NCBI GenBank assembly: GCA_964616145.1
Contig: CAZTRD010000030.1
Coordinates: 1-10,205 of the forward strand
From: JAQTNP01 sp964616145
GTDB lineage: Bacteria; Patescibacteriota; Minisyncoccia; Minisyncoccales; PEYH01
Length of the DNA stretch: 10,205 nt
Direction of reading: 5' to 3'
Below the pieces are notes generated by a model. It searched no databases. It was not told where the DNA came from and saw nothing but the letters and a program-made list of their open reading frames with translations. Below, piece after piece: positions 5,891-10,205 of the stretch; position 1 is the stretch's first letter; each line of letters starts with the position of its first letter. Made by a program: the position numbers and the translations under genes.

Positions 5891-7267
5891 TTACTTAATT
5901 TCACCTCTAGGCTCCTTCTTAGTCAACCCATCAGCTACCAACTTTGGTGTCTTTACTTGTTGAGAACCATCTTTTACTATCCTAACCTGAGTTTGTGCTG
6001 GAGGTAAATCAGATTTTTGTTTTGATTTAGAGTCTTTAACAGTATTAGGACCAGCTTCTGACAAATCCTGCCTAGGCAAGCTCATCATATCCCTCATCCA
6101 TTGCTCATCAGGAGAAATAACTCCATTTTTAACAAGTATAGCAAATGTTCTTGCCATATTAAATAGGTCTTGTTTTGTAATGGGTTCAAATCTGAATTCA
6201 GGATAAGAATCTTGTTCTCCAAAATTATACTCTACAAGAGGTCTTATAAGGTAATTTTCAATTATTCCACACAAATCATTCTCGATATTGCGTATCATAA
6301 GCATAAATACGTCAAACTGTGTCTGCCCAATCGAAGAACTACCGCCATTAGGAGATTCTATCATTAACGCAGGCACCAACATACCTTTTGTAATCTCTTT
6401 ATTGTGATAATCAATAGCTACATTATAATCTCCACCCGAACTACGACCTATACCTGTCTCTAGGGCTCCTAATTCCCAACCCTCTGTCTTAGCAATAGCA
6501 CTTTTGTTCTGAAGATTATTCAGAATGCTTATCATTTTGTCTAGGTCTTCAGTAGATGGTACAGTTCCTACTATTATAGGTTGCCCCCAACGCTCTAAAG
6601 CAATATTCCAAAACTTTGTAAGTGTTTCTTTTATAAACCAATTCTTATAAACAGACCTTAATCTACTGTTACCATAATAATTTCCAAATTCTTTATTTTC
6701 TGTATATATAATTGTCTTATTAAGTGGCAACTCAACTTCGTCACTTTCACCGAAAGCCTGTATAACAGATTCAAGGTTGCCTATCTTGTCTACTTTAAAT
6801 TCTATCGTTTCTGGGTCAAGTGTTTTTAATTTCTTTAAACCTATTTTTCCACTATACTCTTTGTCATCTATCAGTTTCCAAACAATTTCTGTTACACTAA
6901 AACCATATATAATAGCAGTCAATATTTGAGAAAGAGCTCCTGATATTCTACCATCTACATGTTCAAAGTTATATTTTATAAAATTTACTATATCTTCTTT
7001 TTTATCTAAAGCTGATACTTTCCACTTCCTAGATAGTACGGCTAGCGTAATTAAAGAATACGCAGATTTTATCTGGGCATCAGTACGAAACATATATTTG
7101 TATGTCTCTATACCTATGTCGTCTGGATTATAGGCGCCCTGTACAAGCTTGTCCCACATTATCGATACATGGCGACCAATCTCTTTAACCATTCCTTTAC
7201 TATCTACATTAACTTTTTCTTTTTTTGTTTCTATTTTTTTTCTTTGGAATATATTTAATATGTTCAT
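5891..7267 (-). CDS. Portal protein, DUF935 (Mu gp29-like) family
   Basis: This 458-residue protein should form the dodecameric ring at one capsid vertex through which DNA enters and leaves. Length and motifs fit the DUF935 portal family: a basic N-terminus, then YNPDDIGIETYKYMFRTDAQ (46-65), SAYSLITLAVLSRKWKV (68-84), YGFSVTEIVW (121-130), DPETIEFKVD (151-160), YGNSRLRSVY (198-207) and a GKGM-like stem region with TKGMLVPALM (293-302), followed by SSIGQTQFDVF (311-321) and NDLCGIIENYLIRPLVEYNFG (330-350). The NGVISPDEQWMRD segment (381-393) is the usual end of the clip/crown region, followed by a charged, proline-rich tail. It starts 25 bases after the large terminase; GACGGAAAC serves as a modest ribosome site about 11 bases before the ATG. 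It sits directly between terminase and protease, the standard order. Confidence 0.93.
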   Translation of the reverse strand: MNILNIFQRKKIETKKEKVNVDSKGMVKEIGRHVSIMWDKLVQGAYNPDDIGIETYKYMFRTDAQIKSAYSLITLAVLSRKWKVSALDKKEDIVNFIKYNFEHVDGRISGALSQILTAIIYGFSVTEIVWKLIDDKEYSGKIGLKKLKTLDPETIEFKVDKIGNLESVIQAFGESDEVELPLNKTIIYTENKEFGNYYGNSRLRSVYKNWFIKETLTKFWNIALERWGQPIIVGTVPSTEDLDKMISILNNLQNKSAIAKTEGWELGALETGIGRSSGGDYNVAIDYHNKEITKGMLVPALMIESPNGGSSSIGQTQFDVFMLMIRNIENDLCGIIENYLIRPLVEYNFGEQDSYPEFRFEPITKQDLFNMARTFAILVKNGVISPDEQWMRDMMSLPRQDLSEAGPNTVKDSKSKQKSDLPPAQTQVRIVKDGSQQVKTPKLVADGLTKKEPRGEIK

Positions 7268-7292
7268 AAGTTAACGTTTCCGTCTGCCGTGT

Positions 7293-8654
7293 TTAAATAG
7301 CGACAATTGATGGACCTTTTTCAAAAACCTTCTCATTCAATTTCCGAGATTGAGATTCGCCTACGAACTCAAATTTGATATCTACCCTAGACACTATGGC
7401 GGCATCTACTGCCAAACTAAGGCTCCATACCGCATCATCATGCTTACCAGATATATGCTTGTATTTAGCCATCCCACTAGGTGTTGTATGCTTTTCCAAG
7501 CTTAGCAACTGTGATATCAATATGTCATTATCTGGTATCGTTAACTGTTGACGTTCAAACGCAAGCCTAAGGTTTGTAATAAGATTTTCTTTTTCTATCG
7601 AACCGAACCTTACGCCTTCTACGCGAGACCCGAACCGCCTTACTAGGTCTTCTTCCAATTTTACACCAACGCCTGTAGAGTCAATCTTTATTTTTTGTAT
7701 ATTAAAAATCTTAAATATACCATTTATTATACCGAACTGGCTTGGTATAGATGCATTTGCGCTCTCATATGGCATCTGCTTTAGCTCTTTTATATACCTT
7801 ACTACTATTTTCTTTTCTTTTGTCAATTCAACTACCGTTATGACGGTTGAATCAACTCTCTTTGCAAAATCTATACCCATAAAGAATGGGTTTGCTGATT
7901 CACACATATCAGAGTTCTTAAGCGACGCATCTACGCAAGCCTCTATAAGGTCTCTGGGGAACATCGCCATTTCATCAGCCATAAACTCTGCCAAGAATTC
8001 TTGACGAAAGTCCATGTCATACATGGTCTTGCGCATCTTATTAACAAAACGATGATATTTCTTATCTGGACATTGTGTATAAACTATTCTATGATGGCTG
8101 TATTCTGAGTCATTAAACCATTTATCATAAAATATATTAGCCCTCCCGCGGGGGGTTGATATAAGGGTTAACTTCCCGCCGCGTGAAATGGAGGGCTGTA
8201 TAGCCTGGAATAGCTCACGGTCTTTCAAAAAGTGAGCTGCTTCATCTATATAAACCCTATCAGCTTTATATCCACGCACAGTAGAAGGATTATTAGGAAG
8301 AGATACAATCAAAGAACCGTTTGGGTAGCTCATTTCCTGCTGACTTGCTTTAATCAAGGCAGGCTTAGCTAACATACCGTTGTTTATCTTATAACAGTAA
8401 TTAAGTATTCGTTTGGCACTGTCTTCGCTGGTGGATGTCACCAGAACAACGTAATTAGGATTTAAAAGAGCTTCAATCACCGCTTCCACGGCAACCACAA
8501 AACTGAACCCAAGCTGTCTAGCTTTATTAACAATCCTATAGGTGCTATTGTCTGCTAAGAACTCTTTTTGATAATCGTAAAGTCTTATGGGCGCGTCATC
8601 AAACCTACAGAATTGTTCCAGGAAGGTTATCTTCAGTTGTGCTAGCTTGTCCAT
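7293..8654 (-). CDS. terL: Terminase large subunit (ATPase and nuclease)
   Basis: The motor that cuts concatemeric DNA and pumps it into the prohead. Residue numbers here count from the alternative GTG at 8660; subtract 2 for the ATG start. An adenine-contact-like segment APIRLYDYQKEFLAD (23-37) precedes a deviant Walker A KARQLGFS (46-53), which resembles the lambda gpA form KSARVGYS. Walker B is VYIDEAAHF (136-144) with D139 and E140, and the coupling motif is STPRG (168-172). The RNase H-like nuclease domain carries its acidic residues in GIDFAKRVDST (D264), KIDSTGVG (D327) and KHDDAVWSLSLA (D408/D409). Length, 453-455 residues, is normal. I chose ATG at 8654 because AAGG lies 5 bases before it, whereas GTG at 8660 overlaps that site. 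The start overlaps the end of the small-terminase gene by about 50 bases, indicating coupling. Confidence 0.95.
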   Translation of the reverse strand: MDKLAQLKITFLEQFCRFDDAPIRLYDYQKEFLADNSTYRIVNKARQLGFSFVVAVEAVIEALLNPNYVVLVTSTSEDSAKRILNYCYKINNGMLAKPALIKASQQEMSYPNGSLIVSLPNNPSTVRGYKADRVYIDEAAHFLKDRELFQAIQPSISRGGKLTLISTPRGRANIFYDKWFNDSEYSHHRIVYTQCPDKKYHRFVNKMRKTMYDMDFRQEFLAEFMADEMAMFPRDLIEACVDASLKNSDMCESANPFFMGIDFAKRVDSTVITVVELTKEKKIVVRYIKELKQMPYESANASIPSQFGIINGIFKIFNIQKIKIDSTGVGVKLEEDLVRRFGSRVEGVRFGSIEKENLITNLRLAFERQQLTIPDNDILISQLLSLEKHTTPSGMAKYKHISGKHDDAVWSLSLAVDAAIVSRVDIKFEFVGESQSRKLNEKVFEKGPSIVAI

Positions 8655-9189
8655 CTTCACCTTCGTTTTCGTTATTTACTTCTTGTACTTCGTTTTCGTC
8701 TTTATCAACACCATCTTTAGTAACACTATCCTCGGTCACATTATCTTTATTTTCTACCTTAGCTTGGTCAGTCAAGAACTTTGTAAAAAACTTACTTATC
8801 AATAGCGAGGTATCATCAGTGGTACCCTTTAATTCTTTAAGTTTCATCAACTTATCTATAGCGCCCTGCTTTTGCTGGTCAAAATACTGCCAATCTTTCG
8901 GGGAAAGAGATTTATCTTTAAGTTTCTTATTAGCCGCGTTTATAGTATCCCAAAGTTCTTTCTCAACCCTCTGTACAAACACTACAGCTTCTTGACGTTT
9001 CTTTTTTACTTCTTTATCTTGACCAACTTTTTTGTAATTATTATAATGCTTATACAGGGTTGGCCTTGATATGTAATACTCTTTACCTTTGTCTAAAAGG
9101 AACTTCTCTACATCGTACGGATTTTTGCCGTCATCCCACATCTGTAGAATTTGGTCTTTAAGCGGATGACTATGGAATATGTATGCCAT
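8605..9189 (-). CDS. terS: Terminase small subunit candidate
   Basis: The 194-residue product has the layout of a small terminase. An N-terminal helix-turn-helix-like region (about 8-52) includes LKDQILQMWDDGKNPYDVEKF and SRPTLYKHYNNYKK. A central helical, probably oligomerising region follows (about 55-122, with QEAVVFVQRVEKELWDTINA and a heptad-like IDKLMKLKELKG). The C-terminal tail (about 143-194) is strongly acidic and low in complexity, where the large-terminase contact often lies. It directly precedes and overlaps the large-subunit gene, the normal place for terS. Small terminases diverge quickly, so the call rests on position and architecture, not on a signature. The start ATG is 2 bases after the upstream stop, with only a weak GAAGAC-type site. 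Another possibility is a DNA-binding regulator, but the coupling to terL argues against it. Confidence 0.8.
   Translation of the reverse strand: MAYIFHSHPLKDQILQMWDDGKNPYDVEKFLLDKGKEYYISRPTLYKHYNNYKKVGQDKEVKKKRQEAVVFVQRVEKELWDTINAANKKLKDKSLSPKDWQYFDQQKQGAIDKLMKLKELKGTTDDTSLLISKFFTKFLTDQAKVENKDNVTEDSVTKDGVDKDENEVQEVNNENEGEDGQASTTEDNLPGTIL
8661..8699 (-). repeat. 12-base direct repeat in the terS tail
   Basis: CTTCGTTTTCGT occurs at 8661-8672 and again at 8688-8699 on the plus strand (ACGAAAACGAAG on the coding strand), 27 bases apart. The spacing is a multiple of three, so both copies encode ENE within the acidic tail of the small terminase. It may simply reflect low-complexity coding, but packaging-site repeats in other phages lie in or near terS. 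Confidence 0.5.
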
Positions 9190-9191
9190 AA

Positions 9192-9554
9192 TTAATTTTC
9201 TGAGTCTTCGTAGAAATCGTTATCGTTATAATAATTGTTTATGTTGGTATTATTTTTTTTAGACAAGAATGGTATTGTGATGATTTTGGCTATTATATAC
9301 ATCAAGAACGATATAGACATAGCCTGGATGAGTTTGATTGGATAAAAAATTCTTATTAGGTAATATAAGATAACACCATAAATTGCCAGAACGAACACCA
9401 TGCCGGTAATTGCCCCTATGCTTTCGTATGCAATACGACGCTTGGCAAGTTTCTTCTGGTCATTCTCGGTGTTATGCGGCTTATGGGCATCGCCCTTGAG
9501 GATGAAGTCCCATAGCTCTTCTGAGTTCATTTTTGCAGGTTTTTTAAAAGTCAC
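9192..9554 (-). CDS. Small membrane protein with two transmembrane helices, 120 aa
   Basis: Two hydrophobic helices are evident: about residues 45-69 (SIGAITGMVFVLAIYGVILYYLIRI, split here only by description) and 74-97 (KLIQAMSISFLMYIIAKIIT...). They are joined by the short loop RIFYP. The 44-residue N-terminus is charged (DQKKLAKRR just before the first helix), suggesting it stays in the cytoplasm. The C-terminus after KK (99-100) is polar and very rich in N, D and Y. I chose the GTG at 9554 because AAGGTGG lies 7 bases upstream, whereas the later ATG at 9530 has no ribosome site. A two-helix membrane hairpin beside terminase genes could be a holin, but no endolysin is present in the window, so holin is only a possibility. 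A superinfection-related or membrane-anchoring role is equally open. Confidence 0.72.
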   Translation of the reverse strand: MTFKKPAKMNSEELWDFILKGDAHKPHNTENDQKKLAKRRIAYESIGAITGMVFVLAIYGVILYYLIRIFYPIKLIQAMSISFLMYIIAKIITIPFLSKKNNTNINNYYNDNDFYEDSEN

Positions 9555-9768
9555 CCCTAAGCCACCTTTCAGTTCTTATATCTGAATTTGACCCACTGGT
9601 ACTTAAATCTAAGAATTTCTCAAGTCTGGCAGGGTCTACAATTATCTCGCGTTCATTGTGATGTAAAGCCGGCATCATCTTTTCTAGCTTTGGACACATC
9701 TTGGTGCAAGAATCTGACTTCTTACACTTTATACAAGGACTCTTTATGCGTTTCATACGTTTAAACAC
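9544..9768 (-). CDS. Small Cys-cluster protein, 74 aa, putative metal-binding
   Basis: The 74-residue product begins with a basic stretch (MFKRMKRIKSP) and then four closely spaced cysteines, C12, C15, C21 and C25 (CIKC, SDSC, KMC), a C-x2-C-x5-C-x3-C cluster suited to binding zinc or an iron-sulfur centre. The remainder includes KLEKMMPALHHNEREIIVDP and a polar C-terminus with ERWLRGDF. The GTG start at 9768 is supported by GAGGGG 6 bases upstream; the next ATG (9756) is too far from it. Small Cys-cluster proteins near terminase genes occur in various phages and I know of no settled function. Its place just after the helix-turn-helix gene is compatible with a regulatory or nucleic-acid-binding role. 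No catalytic residues are recognisable. Confidence 0.72.
   Translation of the reverse strand: MFKRMKRIKSPCIKCKKSDSCTKMCPKLEKMMPALHHNEREIIVDPARLEKFLDLSTSGSNSDIRTERWLRGDF
9562..9568 (-). promoter_or_regulatory. Ribosome binding site fixing a GTG start
   Basis: AAGGTGG on the coding strand, 7 bases before the GTG at 9552-9554, supports that GTG as the start of the membrane-protein gene. It lies inside the last codons of the preceding Cys-cluster gene, so the two genes overlap by 11 bases and are probably coupled. Confidence 0.6.
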
Positions 9769-9774
9769 GATACA

Positions 9775-9780
9775 CCCCTC
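9775..9780 (-). promoter_or_regulatory. Ribosome binding site fixing the GTG start of the Cys-cluster gene
   Basis: GAGGGG on the coding strand ends 6 bases before GTG at 9766-9768. The 37-base gap between this start and the upstream stop otherwise shows only a short weak inverted repeat (TGGC/GCCA) and no clear promoter. Confidence 0.5.
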
Positions 9781-9805
9781 AATACTAGTGGCTTTTGTGC
9801 CAATT

Positions 9806-10003
9806 TTAGAATCTTAACCTATCCCCTAAATGTTCGTAACCACTTAATATGTAATGGGTTACGGTAGAAGTGCTTATTTTCAACAGTGTAGCGATTTCAC
9901 GTATCGTAAACCCAGCCATATCAAGCACTAACGTCGCTCTTTGCCTTAGTTTAAACTCATGGAAAGGCTTATTAATATATTGTATCTTTTTGCGCCTGGT
10001 CAT
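9806..10003 (-). CDS. Small helix-turn-helix protein, sigma-70 region 4-like
   Basis: The 65-residue protein is little more than one DNA-binding domain. After a basic N-terminus (MTRRKKIQYINK) comes LRQRATLVLDMAGFTIREIA (19-38), then LLKISTSTVTHYILSGYEHL (40-59). The 'RQRA.LVLDMAGFTIREIA' stretch followed by a turn and an STSTV recognition helix matches sigma-70 region 4 / LuxR-type HTH domains. Such proteins at the head of phage late operons (for example ArpU- or RinA-like activators) control transcription of packaging and structural genes; that role here is inferred. GGGGAGG lies 4 bases before the ATG, and the start overlaps the upstream stop (ATGA). Alternatively it could be a minimal terminase small subunit, as these also carry an HTH, but the 8605-9189 gene fits that job better. 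Confidence 0.8.
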   Translation of the reverse strand: MTRRKKIQYINKPFHEFKLRQRATLVLDMAGFTIREIATLLKISTSTVTHYILSGYEHLGDRLRF

Positions 10004-10173
10004 TTTTCCTCCCCTTTTGGGTTGGCATTGAATAACCCTGAAAACGTTAAGCGGTCATAGTCCGGCAGGGTCAAAGATATCTTTCTATGCCGGTCTTTCT
10101 GGATAACAATCACGTAATCGCTATCAAATGTAATCCTTCCCCTCACCACGTTTACTGTAGTCTCATTTTCCAT
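10000..10173 (-). CDS. Hypothetical small protein, 57 aa
   Basis: A short open frame with a very strong ribosome site: AAAGGAGGA ends 3 bases before the ATG at 10171-10173. The 57 residues begin MENETTVNVV and continue with two strand-like pieces (GRITFDSDYVIVIQKD and RKISLTLPDYDRL), ending in a polar NPKGEEK. The TGA stop overlaps the next start in ATGA, so it is coupled to the helix-turn-helix gene. It is the only gene here ending in TGA. I do not recognise it. Directly upstream, the coding strand at 10205-10184 could hold the last codons of another gene ending TAA, but too little is present to call it. Confidence 0.68.
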   Translation of the reverse strand: MENETTVNVVRGRITFDSDYVIVIQKDRHRKISLTLPDYDRLTFSGLFNANPKGEEK

Positions 10174-10176
10174 TAG

Positions 10177-10185
10177 TCCTCCTTT
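10177..10185 (-). promoter_or_regulatory. Strong ribosome binding site of the 57-aa gene
   Basis: AAAGGAGGA on the coding strand is a near-perfect complement to the end of 16S rRNA and is the main evidence that this short frame is translated. Confidence 0.6.
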
Positions 10186-10205
10186 AGTATGTAAAATCGT
10201 TGATT

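Larger units (their letters stand above)
1..10205 (-). mobile_element. Tailed-phage packaging and head-morphogenesis module (partial genome)
   Basis: Every supported gene lies on the minus strand, and the order terminase small subunit, terminase large subunit, portal, protease/scaffold, decoration, major capsid is the classic head module of tailed phages. Gaps are mostly under 60 bases and several genes overlap, as expected for a late operon. Open frames on the plus strand are antisense shadows of these genes. The sequence does not show whether this is a free phage or a prophage: no integrase, attachment site or bacterial flank is present. Confidence 0.95.

Noticed and set aside
8139..8197. 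Inverted repeat AGCCCTCC/GGAGGGCT inside terL around the STPRG codons
   Set aside because: The arms are only 8 bases with a 43-base loop, in coding sequence constrained by a conserved motif; likely chance.
9775..9812. TTGGCAC on the coding strand before the Cys-cluster gene, resembling the -24 box of a sigma-54 promoter
   Set aside because: The invariant GC of the -12 box is absent at the right spacing (AC is there instead), so the match is only half a promoter.
1..10205. Possible stop-codon recoding, because only one of thirteen visible stops is TGA
   Set aside because: Tryptophans are encoded by TGG, all genes are open under the standard bacterial code, and the bias toward TAA/TAG fits an AT-rich genome.
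1..10205. Searched for a CRISPR array, diversity-generating retroelement template/variable repeats, tRNA, integrase, toxin-antitoxin or defence genes
   Set aside because: No repeat array, reverse transcriptase, cloverleaf or matching protein motif was found in either strand by eye.

Overview
The window is one continuous block of tailed double-stranded DNA bacteriophage genes, all on the minus strand, so it reads right to left. It carries the packaging, head-assembly and early virion-structure genes of a Caudoviricetes phage or prophage. The evidence is the linked set of a small-terminase-like protein, a large terminase with ATPase and RNase H-type nuclease motifs, a DUF935 (Mu gp29-like) portal, a prohead protease/scaffold, a DUF2190-type decoration protein and an HK97-fold major capsid protein. 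The DNA is AT-rich, genes are tightly packed, and most starts have purine-rich Shine-Dalgarno sequences (AAGGAGG-like), which points to a bacterial host. I cannot name the host. No integrase, tRNA, attachment site, CRISPR array or insertion sequence is visible.

Region by region, in transcription order. (1) 10205-9192 holds four small genes: a 57-aa protein, a 65-aa helix-turn-helix protein resembling sigma-70 region 4, a 74-aa protein with a four-cysteine cluster, and a 120-aa protein with two membrane helices. (2) 9189-5891 is DNA packaging: terminase small subunit candidate, large terminase, portal. (3) 5834-2712 is head assembly: a 575-aa multidomain protease/scaffold with a probable nested scaffold start, the decoration protein and the major capsid protein. 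(4) 2711-2649 is a short gap with a strong GC-rich hairpin but no U-tract. (5) 2648-1 holds less familiar genes: a zinc-ribbon/beta-sandwich protein, a 98-aa helical protein, a 154-aa coiled coil, two small beta-rich proteins, and the N-terminal 230 residues of a fibre-like virion protein that runs off the left edge.

The genes fit one late operon. The small terminase should recognise the genome and the large terminase should pump it through the portal into a prohead built from the capsid protein on the scaffold. The protease would then remove the scaffold, and the decoration protein would stabilise the shell. The region-4-like protein at the head of the block is a plausible late-transcription regulator. 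The oddest part is what follows the capsid gene. Where many phages encode head-tail adaptor, head-closure and tail-terminator proteins, I recognise none, and find instead a zinc-ribbon protein, a coiled coil and fibre-like beta proteins, the last four of which are joined by very short gaps or 1-nt overlaps. This is the part most likely to hold something undescribed. No defence or other non-structural system is visible.
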